From the NCBI RefSeq assembly GCF_001831495.1, contig NZ_CP017689.1, positions 2,852,001 to 2,916,000 of the forward strand: 64,000 bases of DNA, given 5' to 3'. The notes beneath the pieces were generated by a model that ran no database searches, was not told the DNA's origin, and worked only from the letters and a program-made list of their open reading frames with translations. Made by a program: the position numbers and the translations under genes. This DNA comes from Thalassotalea crassostreae (GTDB taxonomy: Bacteria > Pseudomonadota > Gammaproteobacteria > Enterobacterales > Alteromonadaceae). Below are positions 34,683 through 44,160 of this stretch, piece after piece. Numbering within the stretch: position 1 is the first letter of the stretch; every line of letters begins with the position of its first letter.

Positions 34683-35942
34683 TTAAAATATGGCCTTTTT
34701 AATACTGGCTACTGTATAGAAAGAGCCAAAGACCAAAATCATGTCGTTATTATTTGCATTCTTTACAGCTATTCTATAGGCATCATTGACATTGTCAAAG
34801 CTATTCACAGAATTAGCTGATTGTTGCAGTATTTTTTCCAGCTTTTCAGCTTTCGCTCCGCGCGATACATCAAGATTTCCTACATACCAATGGTCAATAC
34901 AATCGAGCATTTCAGTTAGCGTAGATTCAATATCTTTATCGGCGAGCATGGCGCATACGGCATGCACTTGTGGTTTATTATTACTTTTTACAAATTTATT
35001 CAAATACCTCGCGGCATGTGGATTATGTCCAACATCGAGTACAATCATTGGCTCATTTTGAACAACCTCTGTTCGTCCCTCAACACAGGTATCACTGATC
35101 CATTGGTTAATATCATCTGTTTTTAATGACATGCCAAGGACGCTAAGCGTCATTAATGCTGTCGCGACATTATCTCTTGGAATATTCGTTGCCGCTAATG
35201 ATTTAAAAGACTCGCTTTCAATAGTGAGGTCCCAAGGCTGTAACAGGCGATCACCGGTAATATTAAATTCAGCGCCGCGTTTATACATTTGGCAATTGAG
35301 TAACTGGCAGTGTTCAATAACGCTGATTGGAATATCGGTATCACCGATAATAATAGGTTTATCAGCGCGAGCTATACCAGCTTTTTCATAACCAATGAGT
35401 TCTCTTGTATCACCTAAGTAACTTTGATGATCTAAATCAATACTAGTGATCACTGCAACATCGCAATCAATCATATTAGTTGCGTCTAATCGCCCACCTA
35501 AACCAACTTCTAAAATAAGAAAGCTTGTTTTTTTATCACTAGCGATCATTAGAGCGGCTAACGTGGTGTACTCGTAATAGGTTAAGGTAATTTCAGCACG
35601 GGCAGTTTCAATTTGCGCAAAGGCATCAATTAACGACTTATCGTCTACTAACGCTTTATTAAATCGCAAACGCTCATTGAATGTTTCGATATGAGGACTG
35701 CTATATACCGCAACACTGTGACCCAATGACAAAAGAGCGTTTTCAATAAACGCACAGGTTGTGCCTTTGCCATTAGTACCCGCCACGGTGATGATTTTTG
35801 AATTAGTTAAATCAATATTAAGACGCTGCCCGACTTCTCGGATACGTGTTAGTCCCATATCAATTTCACTAGGATGGATTGATTCTAAATAAAAAAGCCA
35901 CTCATCTAAACTAGAAAATGAGTGGCATTTGTTTGTGTTCAT
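34683..35942 (-). CDS. folC: Bifunctional folylpolyglutamate / dihydrofolate synthase
   Basis: A protein of 419 residues. It adds glutamates to folates and makes dihydrofolate from dihydropteroate. The ATP loop is VAGTNGKGTTCAFIE. The Mur-ligase-like stretches LEVGLGGRLDATN, TSIDLDHQSYLGDT and VLDVGHNPHAARYL are present. It lies 36 bp after accD and 9 bp before dedD. Confidence 0.96.
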   Translation of the reverse strand: MNTNKCHSFSSLDEWLFYLESIHPSEIDMGLTRIREVGQRLNIDLTNSKIITVAGTNGKGTTCAFIENALLSLGHSVAVYSSPHIETFNERLRFNKALVDDKSLIDAFAQIETARAEITLTYYEYTTLAALMIASDKKTSFLILEVGLGGRLDATNMIDCDVAVITSIDLDHQSYLGDTRELIGYEKAGIARADKPIIIGDTDIPISVIEHCQLLNCQMYKRGAEFNITGDRLLQPWDLTIESESFKSLAATNIPRDNVATALMTLSVLGMSLKTDDINQWISDTCVEGRTEVVQNEPMIVLDVGHNPHAARYLNKFVKSNNKPQVHAVCAMLADKDIESTLTEMLDCIDHWYVGNLDVSRGAKAEKLEKILQQSANSVNSFDNVNDAYRIAVKNANNNDMILVFGSFYTVASIKKAIF

Positions 35943-35978
35943 AGCTATTTATTCGACTATTGAGTAATCAACTAATAA

Positions 35979-36842
35979 TTAGATAGTTGGCTCTGGATGT
36001 CCCATAAATTTAGCAATCATGCGAGACAGCGTAGAGCGCATTTCTCGACGATCAACGATCATATCAATTGCACCATGCTCTAATAAGAATTCAGAACGTT
36101 GGAAGCCTTCTGGTAACTTCTCACGAACAGTCTGCTCAATAACACGAGGGCCAGCAAAACCGATTAGTGCTTTAGGCTCACCAACGTTGATATCACCTAA
36201 CATTGCTAAACTTGCAGATACACCGCCCATTGTAGGGTCAGTTAATACCGAAATAAACGGCAAGCCTTTTTCGCTCATTTTAGCTAGCGCCGCACTTGTT
36301 TTAGCCATTTGCATTAATGACATTAGTGCTTCTTGCATACGCGCTCCACCACTGGCAGAGAAACATACAAGCGGCAGATCATGCTTTAAACATTCTTCAG
36401 CAGCTTTAACAAATCTTGCACCAACCACAGATGCCATTGAACCGCCTAAGAATGAAAATTCAAATGCTACCGCAACGACCGGGATACCATTTAATTCACC
36501 ACGTAAAGCAACTAATGCGTCTTTTTCGCCAGTCGCTTTTTGTGCTGCAGCGATTCGGTCCTTGTAACGTTTAGAATCTTTAAACTTCAATTTATCTTGA
36601 GGCTCTAATTCTGCACCGATTTCTACTTTTTCGCTTTTATCTAGGAATGAATCTAAACGAGTACGAGCATTTAAACGCATGTGATGGTCACATTTAGGAC
36701 AAACTCCTAACTGACGTTCTAGCTCAGCTTTATATAGTACGGCACCACATGCTGTACACTTACTCCAAACACCTTCAGGAATATTATGCTTACTAACAGG
36801 TGTAGATTTTGCTTTTGGTAGAATTTTTTCAATCCAGCTCAT
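35979..36842 (-). CDS. accD: Acetyl-CoA carboxylase carboxyltransferase subunit beta
   Basis: A protein of 287 residues. It is half of the carboxyltransferase that makes malonyl-CoA. The N-terminal zinc ribbon has four Cys in [10 protein letters not shown] and CPKCDHH. The crotonase-fold core shows [21 protein letters not shown] and [16 protein letters not shown]. It precedes folC in the conserved order. A 261-bp spacer separates it from truA, so it may have its own promoter. Confidence 0.97.
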   Translation of the reverse strand: MSWIEKILPKAKSTPVSKHNIPEGVWSKCTACGAVLYKAELERQLGVCPKCDHHMRLNARTRLDSFLDKSEKVEIGAELEPQDKLKFKDSKRYKDRIAAAQKATGEKDALVALRGELNGIPVVAVAFEFSFLGGSMASVVGARFVKAAEECLKHDLPLVCFSASGGARMQEALMSLMQMAKTSAALAKMSEKGLPFISVLTDPTMGGVSASLAMLGDINVGEPKALIGFAGPRVIEQTVREKLPEGFQRSEFLLEHGAIDMIVDRREMRSTLSRMIAKFMGHPEPTI

Positions 36843-37103
36843 AATTGAGTATACCTATTCTCTGCTCATGAAACTTTAACCGCTGATTGTATCTTAATTA
36901 GAAACTACCTAGCCATTAAAGTCATTAAATGTAAGTCCGCTAGTGGTTATTATTTAAACACGAGCAAACCATAAAATAAAATTGCGCTAATTTAACCACA
37001 TTTCCACTATCAATTCACAGTAAAAACTGGTCTGTTTTGTCGCATTTTAACCCAACTTCTATACTTTTGCCTAACTTTTAACCGATTTTTACGATTTTAT
37101 CAT

Positions 37104-37886
37104 CTATAACAAAAATAATGGGCCAGCATTTTGTTGTGGAATATTAAAATGTTCAGGAAAATCCACACCAACAAAATAAAGACCACCAGATGGTGCAGTC
37201 ATTCCTGCTTTACAACGGTTTTTCATTGATAATACATCACCAATCCATGCGACAGTTTCTTGTTTACGACCAACGCGAATTAAGCTACCGGCAATATTTC
37301 GTACCATATGATGCAAAAATGCATTCGCTTTAATATCAATAACGACATAATTACCTTGTCGCGTCACATTAAGATGTAATACCGTACGCTCAGGTGAACT
37401 CGCCTGACAATGTACGGTTCGATACGAGGTAAAGTCATGTTTACCAACTAACTGTTGTGCAGCTTCATGCATCAATACTTCGTCTAAATGTTCGTAACAA
37501 TGGCTAAGGCCCTTGTGAAAGATAGCGGGTCTTAAAGGACTGTTATAAATTACGTACTTATAGCGACGTGCAGTCGCGCTAAAACGAGCATGAAAATCGT
37601 CAGCAACTCGCATTCCCCAGCGCACAGAAATGTCTTTCGGTAAATTAGTATTAATGCCCATTGTCCAAGCACGCTCCCCTCTATCGACAGGGGCATCAAA
37701 ATGAATCACTTGGTTGGTGCCATGCACGCCAGTATCCGTGCGGCCCGCACAGATCACTTCAGTCGGTTGATTAACCACTTTCGATAAAGCCCGTTCAAGC
37801 TCTTGTTGAACACTGTTTACGTGATTTTGACGTTGCCAACCACAATAGTTGCTACCGTCATACTCAATTCCAAGAGCAAAACGCAT
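37104..37886 (-). CDS. truA: tRNA pseudouridine(38-40) synthase
   Basis: A protein of 260 residues. The catalytic aspartate lies in [14 protein letters not shown]. The N-terminus [19 protein letters not shown] and the [15 protein letters not shown] motif are typical of TruA. It modifies the anticodon stem-loop at positions 38-40. It lies between fimV and accD, 148 bp after fimV, with the fimV terminator in between. Confidence 0.96.
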   Translation of the reverse strand: MRFALGIEYDGSNYCGWQRQNHVNSVQQELERALSKVVNQPTEVICAGRTDTGVHGTNQVIHFDAPVDRGERAWTMGINTNLPKDISVRWGMRVADDFHARFSATARRYKYVIYNSPLRPAIFHKGLSHCYEHLDEVLMHEAAQQLVGKHDFTSYRTVHCQASSPERTVLHLNVTRQGNYVVIDIKANAFLHHMVRNIAGSLIRVGRKQETVAWIGDVLSMKNRCKAGMTAPSGGLYFVGVDFPEHFNIPQQNAGPLFLL

Positions 37887-37992
37887 GATTACTTATCCAA
37901 TAAAAATTTTGCGCTAATATAGCAAATATTATCTTTGGGTTAAATATAAGAAAATATTAGTTAAAGCGGTAATGACGATTTAGAAAACAAAA

Positions 37993-38010
37993 ACGCCGGC
38001 AAACCGGCGT
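37993..38010 (-). terminator. Terminator after fimV
   Basis: ACGCCGG (37993-37999) pairs with CCGGCGT (38004-38010). On the minus strand it is followed by TTTTTGTTTTC. Confidence 0.8.
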
Positions 38011-38034
38011 CTTATAATTGATAGTAAATTGGTT

Positions 38035-40215
38035 CTATTTCATTGAGTAAAGTAAATCTTGAGCTTGTTGTTGCTGTGCTGAATTACCTAACTTCATGAC
38101 ATTTTTTAAGATAACAGCGGCATTATCCAAATCGCCAATTTCAATATAAACCTGAGCTAAATCCAGCTTTGCCTTAACACCGTGTTTGTCATCATCTACA
38201 TTAACGTGATTAACATTGTTAGCAAATTCAGGGAATTCATTAAGACCTACATCGATGCTATCGGCTTTGTATACTTCAGACTCTTCTTCATGAACAGAGT
38301 ATTCTTCAATAAGCTCATCTATTTCAATGAACTCGTCTGATTTCTTATCTGAACTTTTAGCCGTGTTCGCTGCATCACTAGCACTGTCTTTATCATCAGA
38401 GGCAGTTGCTGTATTTACGTTCTCAGCACTTACTTGCTCTTCGCTAGTGTCTTTATTTTCCTGTTGAGTTATCTCTTTCTCTACTGCTTTTTTCTGCGGA
38501 CGCAAAGGAGTTACATTGCTGCTGGCTTTAGCAGTGGGTTTACTGTTGGTATCAGTTTCTGGTTCAGATTGAGTTGATATTTCAGCAAGAAGTTTATCAA
38601 ACTCAACATCATCATAATCATTGATTTCAGGAATAGTCTCGCTGGCAAATTCTTCGTCAACGAACTCTTCATTCACAAAGTTCTCTTCAACCTTACTATC
38701 TTCATTGTCTGGTTCTGATTTCGCACTGCGCAGTTTTCTTGGTCTTGATTCATCTTCAAGCATTCCATCGATAATTTGATCAATATCTAGATCATCAGCA
38801 TTAGCTTGGATTTCAACTTCCTTATTATCTTGCTCGCGTTGTTCTTTTTGTTGTTTTTCAAGATCGGCAACTAAATTATCAAGTAACGCTTTTTCATCCA
38901 ACAAGCTGCTGTCTTCTTCTACCGGGGTAAAGTCCATCGATGAAAATGCAGAGCTTACATTAGGGTTTTCATCTATGGTAAAAGATTCAGTTTTAGGATC
39001 AACAATTTGAGTATTGTCTTGTTGTGCATCAGTTTCAGCACGAATTTCTGATTTTACTTGGGATTGCTCGACAGGCTGCACTTCAGCTACGTCTGTAATA
39101 TCCGGTTTTGATTCAGCAACAACGTCTGCTTCCGTTTTCGACACATCATCAGTTATTAACGGTACGCTTTCATTACTAAGACTTACCGCTTCATCTTTAT
39201 TGGTATTCTTGTTTTTATCAGATTTCTTACTTTCATTTGCAGCAGATTCTTTGCTCGTCGTGGTATTTTTTTGCGATGCTTGTTCAGCCGCTTTACGGCG
39301 AGAAACTTTTACGAATAGGACGATAACCAAAATGGCCAAGATAGCATTAACCGACCAGTAAGCAATTGGATTAGCTAAAAGGCCTTGTTCTGATAGTTTT
39401 TTCTGTTGTGCTAACAAGCGTTGCTCACGTAACTTAGCTTGTTGCAATAATTTATTTTGTTGCTCTAATTGTTCGTCGAGCTTTAATTGCATTTCATTGG
39501 CTTTAGCCACTTCATATTGCAAATAAGAAAGTTGATCATCTACAGAAGATAAACTCTCTTTTAATTCATTATTTTCTTGTTGTAGTTCGGTATAAGTATT
39601 TTCTTGAACTGCTGCTTCAGCAACCGCTACTTGGGGTTGAGAATTCTCCTGCTCTAGTTCAGTTACTTCAACATCGCTTGATACTTCTGCAACAATTACT
39701 TCTTGCTCAACTTCGCTGTTTTCAACACTAACGCTTTCAGTACTGGCGATTTCAATATCAGCGGCATCTTCACTGCCATTGTCAGCCACATTGATTTGAT
39801 CTTGTTCAGCAACTGACTCCAACGCTTGCTGTTGATCCGCTTCGGATTTGCCATATGGGAATGGCGGTATTTCACGTATTTGTTCTATCGTTGGGATCCT
39901 AAGATACTGTCCCTCAACCATAGTATTAATATCATCTCGCAAGAATGCGTTAGGGTTAGTTTTAAATAGCGCCATCATCACCTGGTAATTAGATACGCTA
40001 GTATCTGGGCGGTGGGCAACCGCTATCTTCCATAACGTGTCCGATGATTGGATTGGTCCGTAGGTTTTCTTGTTTTCTTCAACAAAGTCGCTATCAGTGT
40101 TGTCAGCAATAGTTTGCTGTTCAGCAAAAGATGATGTACTAAGCGCAACAGAAATACCAACGAAAAATGTCAGTAGAATATTATGGCGTGATGTTCTTGC
40201 GTTATTGGCTGCCAT
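38035..40215 (-). CDS. fimV: FimV-like polar hub protein with LysM domain
   Basis: A protein of 726 residues. It has a signal-type N-terminus (about 1-31) and a LysM-like peptidoglycan-binding domain (YGPIQSSDTLWKIAVAHRPD onward). An acidic linker and a coiled coil follow (LQQENNELKESLSSVDDQL, QLKLDEQLEQQNKLLQQ). Next come one membrane helix (VNAILAILVIVLFV) and a long acidic cytoplasmic region. The C-terminal FimV motif is DVDDKHGVKAKLDLAQVYIEIGD with its TPR-like helix. FimV organises the cell pole, twitching motility and type IV pilus assembly in Pseudomonas. Its place between asd and truA is conserved. Confidence 0.93.
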   Translation of the reverse strand: MAANNARTSRHNILLTFFVGISVALSTSSFAEQQTIADNTDSDFVEENKKTYGPIQSSDTLWKIAVAHRPDTSVSNYQVMMALFKTNPNAFLRDDINTMVEGQYLRIPTIEQIREIPPFPYGKSEADQQQALESVAEQDQINVADNGSEDAADIEIASTESVSVENSEVEQEVIVAEVSSDVEVTELEQENSQPQVAVAEAAVQENTYTELQQENNELKESLSSVDDQLSYLQYEVAKANEMQLKLDEQLEQQNKLLQQAKLREQRLLAQQKKLSEQGLLANPIAYWSVNAILAILVIVLFVKVSRRKAAEQASQKNTTTSKESAANESKKSDKNKNTNKDEAVSLSNESVPLITDDVSKTEADVVAESKPDITDVAEVQPVEQSQVKSEIRAETDAQQDNTQIVDPKTESFTIDENPNVSSAFSSMDFTPVEEDSSLLDEKALLDNLVADLEKQQKEQREQDNKEVEIQANADDLDIDQIIDGMLEDESRPRKLRSAKSEPDNEDSKVEENFVNEEFVDEEFASETIPEINDYDDVEFDKLLAEISTQSEPETDTNSKPTAKASSNVTPLRPQKKAVEKEITQQENKDTSEEQVSAENVNTATASDDKDSASDAANTAKSSDKKSDEFIEIDELIEEYSVHEEESEVYKADSIDVGLNEFPEFANNVNHVNVDDDKHGVKAKLDLAQVYIEIGDLDNAAVILKNVMKLGNSAQQQQAQDLLYSMK

Positions 40216-40306
40216 GAAAAGATCCTTCCTTTTAAGGGCACTTTATTATTAATTCGCGAATATATTAATCGATTAACATTCAATTAATAAACCACTATAT
40301 AACAGA

Positions 40307-40342
40307 AACCGCTGGGATTCTATTAAAAATCCTCAGCGGCTT
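40307..40342 (-). terminator. Terminator after asd
   Basis: AACCGCTGGGATT and AATCCTCAGCGGCTT pair with minor mismatches, between asd and fimV on the minus strand. Confidence 0.65.
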
Positions 40343-40361
40343 TCAGTGGTATTACCAGTAA

Positions 40362-41378
40362 TTATAAGTAATCGCGAACCAATACTTCTGCAATCTGTAC
40401 TGAGTTAGTTGCGGCACCTTTACGAACGTTATCAGCAACAATCCACATGTTGATTCCATTTGGATGTGAAATATCTTCGCGAATGCGACCTACAAACGTT
40501 TCATCTTTGCCTGAACAGCTGCTTACTTGCGTAGGGAAGTCTTCATCGTTTTCACACAATACAACGCCTTGTGCTTGCGCTAACAAAGCTTTAACTTCAT
40601 CGGCAGAAGTTTGTTGTGTCGTTTCAATGTGCAATGCTTCACCATGACCATAAAACACCGGAACACGCACTGCTGTTGGATTTACCAAAATTTCTTGATT
40701 ACCAAGAATTTTCTTAGTTTCCCACACCATCTTCATTTCTTCACGGGTATAACCATTGTCTTCGAAGCTATCAATCTGAGGTATCACGTTAAAGGCGATT
40801 TGACGAGAAAACGCTTCTACTTTTACTGGCTTACCAGATAATAAATCAGCACATTGTTTTGCTAATTCTTCAATCGCTTCTTTACCTGCACCTGAAACTG
40901 ATTGATAGGTTGAAACGTTTATACGTTCGATACCAACGGCATCATAAATTGGTTTCAACGCAACCATCATTTGAATAGTAGAACAATTTGGGTTGGCGAT
41001 AATATTGCGGTTACGGTAATCCACTAACGCTTCTGGATTTACTTCTGGTACCACTAACGGAATATCATCGTCGTAACGAAACTCAGAGGTGTTATCAATA
41101 ACAATACAGCCTGCATCTGCAGCAATTGGAGCAAACTTAGCTGACGTAGCGCCGCCGGCTGAGAAAAAACCGATTTGTGCTTGTGAGAAATCAAAAGTAT
41201 CAGCATCAATAACTTCAATACTCTTACCATTAAATTCAACTACTTCGCCAGCAGAGCGCGCACTTGCTAATGGGTATAAATTATTAATTGGAAATTTTCT
41301 TTCTTCTAAAATTTCCATCATATGTTTGCCAACCAAACCAGTTGCACCTAATACAACTACATCAAATTTTTGGGTCAT
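40362..41378 (-). CDS. asd: Aspartate-semialdehyde dehydrogenase
   Basis: A protein of 338 residues that reduces aspartyl phosphate to the semialdehyde for Lys, Met, Thr and diaminopimelate synthesis. The NADP loop is VVLGATGLVGKHMMEIL. The catalytic Cys lies in ANPNCSTIQMMVAL, so this is the active enzyme rather than the degenerate E. coli Usg paralogue at the same position. It lies 22 bp after pdxB. Confidence 0.95.
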   Translation of the reverse strand: MTQKFDVVVLGATGLVGKHMMEILEERKFPINNLYPLASARSAGEVVEFNGKSIEVIDADTFDFSQAQIGFFSAGGATSAKFAPIAADAGCIVIDNTSEFRYDDDIPLVVPEVNPEALVDYRNRNIIANPNCSTIQMMVALKPIYDAVGIERINVSTYQSVSGAGKEAIEELAKQCADLLSGKPVKVEAFSRQIAFNVIPQIDSFEDNGYTREEMKMVWETKKILGNQEILVNPTAVRVPVFYGHGEALHIETTQQTSADEVKALLAQAQGVVLCENDEDFPTQVSSCSGKDETFVGRIREDISHPNGINMWIVADNVRKGAATNSVQIAEVLVRDYL

Positions 41379-41400
41379 TTTGATTCTCGTTATCGATTTC

Positions 41401-42582
41401 TTATAAATGTTTTATGGTAAAGCCAAGATTTTGCAATATCATGACATTACTCATGTTTTGTGGCGTCAATTCTAACGCACTAAACTCTCTTCTTACAGGA
41501 TAATTTTTTCTTAAATAGTCAAATGTTTTATCACCTAACTGAGTGCGAAAAATCTTATCATCACGTCTCACATCATAAACTCGTAACACGTGATTTATCA
41601 CTTCTTTAAAGCCTTCACTAAAACCTTCACCAATGCAAGTATCAACAGCTTCAAGTTTACCCTCTGAATCTCGCATAAAATCATGCTCAGGTAAATACGC
41701 AGACAGGGTTTTATCCACCATTTCTGAATTATTTTTCACTATCCCTGCATTTTCTTGCAAAAATGCATGGTAAAGCATTTCGGTTCCCCGCGATTTACCC
41801 TCTAATGAATAGCCTGCAATATGTGCTGTCGCTAGCTGACAGTAATCAATAAGCTCAGTCAATATGTCCGGCTCTGACTCCCATACATCAAGAACTATAT
41901 GTGGTCCTTTATTTTGTTTTTTTATGGCTAACAACGCGTGATTGTTAATCACTTCACCACGACAAGCATTAATCAGTATTTGAGCACTGGACAGACGCGA
42001 TAACTCAGTGTCATCAAACATATGAAATGTTGGACTGTCACCATCTCTAGTGATTGGCACATGCAGCGAAATAATATCGCATTGCATAATCTCTGGCAGT
42101 TCAACAAAGGTTCGGGTATCACCGCTTTGTTGTAACAATGGATCGCACAATGAATATTTCACGCCAACAGCATCAAGTTTTTTCGCTAATTGACTACCGG
42201 TATTACCACCACCAACTATGCCAACGGTTTTATCACGTAAATCAAAATCTAAACGCTGTGATAACACCAACATCGCACTCAATACGTACTCGGCGACAGA
42301 TACAGCATTGCAACCAGGAGCACTACTAAAAGCAATACCACGTTGCTGCAAATAGGTTTGGTCGATATGATCGACGCCTATCGTTGCCGTGCCAACAAAC
42401 TTAATTTTGTTATTTAACGAAAGTAACTGCTCATCTACTTGGGTAATGCTGCGAACTAATAATACATCTGCATCAATTAATTGCTCTGCGCTAATTTCTC
42501 TTCCAGGAAAACGAATTACGTCACCTAGATCAGCAAAGAATTCTTCGGCGAAAGGGATATTTTCGTCAATAAATATTTTCAA
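41401..42582 (-). CDS. pdxB: Erythronate-4-phosphate dehydrogenase
   Basis: A protein of 393 residues that acts in the pyridoxal phosphate pathway. The start MKIFIDENIPFAEEFFADLG is characteristic of PdxB. The NAD motif VGIVGGGNTGSQLAKKLDAVG and the C-terminal PdxB dimerisation domain are present. It belongs to the D-2-hydroxyacid dehydrogenase superfamily but is assigned by the N-terminus and by synteny with asd and fabB. A (TTTGCAA)4 tandem repeat lies about 38 bp upstream of its start. Confidence 0.95.
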   Translation of the reverse strand: MKIFIDENIPFAEEFFADLGDVIRFPGREISAEQLIDADVLLVRSITQVDEQLLSLNNKIKFVGTATIGVDHIDQTYLQQRGIAFSSAPGCNAVSVAEYVLSAMLVLSQRLDFDLRDKTVGIVGGGNTGSQLAKKLDAVGVKYSLCDPLLQQSGDTRTFVELPEIMQCDIISLHVPITRDGDSPTFHMFDDTELSRLSSAQILINACRGEVINNHALLAIKKQNKGPHIVLDVWESEPDILTELIDYCQLATAHIAGYSLEGKSRGTEMLYHAFLQENAGIVKNNSEMVDKTLSAYLPEHDFMRDSEGKLEAVDTCIGEGFSEGFKEVINHVLRVYDVRRDDKIFRTQLGDKTFDYLRKNYPVRREFSALELTPQNMSNVMILQNLGFTIKHL

Positions 42583-42619
42583 TCGGGAAAACCTTAAATC
42601 AGCTATTCAAATTTTGCAT

Positions 42620-42647
42620 TTTGCAATTTGCAATTTGCAATTTGCAA
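42620..42647. repeat. Four perfect tandem copies of TTTGCAA
   Basis: A 7-bp unit is repeated four times, preceded by a degenerate copy (42611-42619). It lies in the short gap between the fabB terminator and the pdxB start. Confidence 0.85.
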
Positions 42648-42670
42648 TTGTTGTGAATATTACAAACAAA

Positions 42671-42695
42671 AAGAGCCGGGTAAAACCCAGCTCTT
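42671..42695 (-). terminator. Terminator after fabB
   Basis: AAGAGC-c-GGGT pairs with ACCC-a-GCTCTT. On the minus strand it is followed by TTTGTTTG. Confidence 0.75.
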
Positions 42696-42729
42696 GATAT
42701 TATCGCTAAATAATAAGAATAAATTCTTC

Positions 42730-43941
42730 TTATTTATATTTTTTCAATACTAACGTTGAGTTTGTACCACCAAAACCAAAGCTGTTAGACATTGCAAGTT
42801 CAATGTTCGCTTCTTTAGCTTCTGTAACGATATTTAGGCCTTCAGCCTTTTCATCTAGTTCTTCAACGTTTACTGATGGTGCGATGAAATTATTTTCCAT
42901 CATCATCATAGTATAAATTGCTTCGTGTACACCAGCAGCACCTAATGCGTGACCAGTCATTGCTTTCGTTGCAGAAATCGCTGGTGATTTACCACCAAAC
43001 ACTTCTTGAATCGCACCAAGCTCTTTCACATCACCAACAGGTGTTGATGTACCGTGAGTGTTTAAGTAATCAATTTCACCTTCAACACCTTCCATTGCTT
43101 GTTGCATACAACGAACCGCACCTTCACCACTAGGAGCAACCATGTCATATCCGTCAGATGTTGCGCCGTAACCAACAACTTCAGCGTAGATATGTGCACC
43201 ACGAGCTAGAGCGTGTTCAAGTTCTTCAACAACAACCATACCGCCACCGCCAGAGATAACAAAACCATCGCGGTTTGCATCATAAGTACGAGACGCTTTT
43301 TCAGGCGTATCATTATACTTTGTTGATAATGCACCCATGCCATCAAACATCATTGCTAATGACCAATCAACCTCTTCACCACCACCGGCGAAAACGATGT
43401 CTTGCTTGCCTAATTGAATCAATTCAGCAGCATGACCAATACAGTGTGCTGAAGTTGCACAAGCTGAACTGATTGAGTAGTTATTACCTAAAATTTTAAA
43501 AGGTGTTGCTAAACATGCAGAACATGTAGACGACATTGTTTTAGGAACTGCGTAAGGACCAACACGCTTAACACCACGATTACGTAATGTATCTGCAGAA
43601 TTAACTACGTTTAACGATGAAGCACCACCTGAACCGGCAATTAAGCCTGTACGGTAGTTAGATACTTGCTCGTCAGTTAATTTTGCATCTTTAATCGCTT
43701 CTTCCATAGCAATGTATGCGTAACCCGCAGCATCACCCATAAAACGGAAAACTTTACGATCAATATGTTCTTTTGGTTCCATGTTTGGCTTACCCCAAAC
43801 ATTTGAACGCAAACCCATCTCTTCAAAGCTTTCAGAGCGAGTGATACCAGAGCGACCTGTCTTTAAAGATTCTAATACTTCTTCAGCATTGTTACCGATA
43901 GACGATACAATACCCATACCTGTAATAACTACACGTTTCAT
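42730..43941 (-). CDS. fabB: 3-oxoacyl-[acyl-carrier-protein] synthase I
   Basis: About 403 residues. It elongates acyl-ACP and is needed for unsaturated fatty acids. The Cys-His-His triad is visible: [30 protein letters not shown] and [21 protein letters not shown] longer frame reaches 44082, but its first 47 residues are unrelated to the family. The start [18 protein letters not shown] at 43941 is canonical. A FabR-like palindrome lies 72-91 bp upstream of the start. It is first in the minus-strand supercluster and divergent from mnmC. Confidence 0.96.
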   Translation of the reverse strand: MKRVVITGMGIVSSIGNNAEEVLESLKTGRSGITRSESFEEMGLRSNVWGKPNMEPKEHIDRKVFRFMGDAAGYAYIAMEEAIKDAKLTDEQVSNYRTGLIAGSGGASSLNVVNSADTLRNRGVKRVGPYAVPKTMSSTCSACLATPFKILGNNYSISSACATSAHCIGHAAELIQLGKQDIVFAGGGEEVDWSLAMMFDGMGALSTKYNDTPEKASRTYDANRDGFVISGGGGMVVVEELEHALARGAHIYAEVVGYGATSDGYDMVAPSGEGAVRCMQQAMEGVEGEIDYLNTHGTSTPVGDVKELGAIQEVFGGKSPAISATKAMTGHALGAAGVHEAIYTMMMMENNFIAPSVNVEELDEKAEGLNIVTEAKEANIELAMSNSFGFGGTNSTLVLKKYK

Positions 43942-44012
43942 TCTTAATAAACCTAAGTTGATTGATTTAACTGTGCGTATGATACTACGATTTTTCAAGA
44001 AACTGGTCTGTC

Positions 44013-44032
44013 CAGTGTACGCGTGTACACTG
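44013..44032. promoter_or_regulatory. FabR-like operator upstream of fabB
   Basis: CAGTGTACGCGTGTACACTG has perfect 8-bp inverted arms around a 4-bp centre. It resembles the GTACA-containing palindrome bound by FabR upstream of fabB in enterobacteria. A second dyad, ACTGG/CCAGT, lies next to it on the fabB side. Confidence 0.6.
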
Positions 44033-44160
44033 ATTTTAAAAAAGGTGTGAATATCTTGTTCTAAATCAGCGCTGGTTTTCATTTAAACGACAAGGTAAAA
44101 TTCGTTTTGCAGTAACACTTATTGTTATCTAATCACTTGAAAAAGAAAGGTTTCAGCGCT

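Noticed and set aside
38960..39361. Plus-strand Ser-rich frame (115 codons) inside fimV
   Set aside because: It is antisense to the acidic repeat region of fimV, which naturally gives Ser-rich shadows.
43942..44082. N-terminal extension of FabB from the longest open frame
   Set aside because: The 47 extra residues have no family likeness and cover the promoter/operator region. [10 protein letters not shown] is the canonical start.
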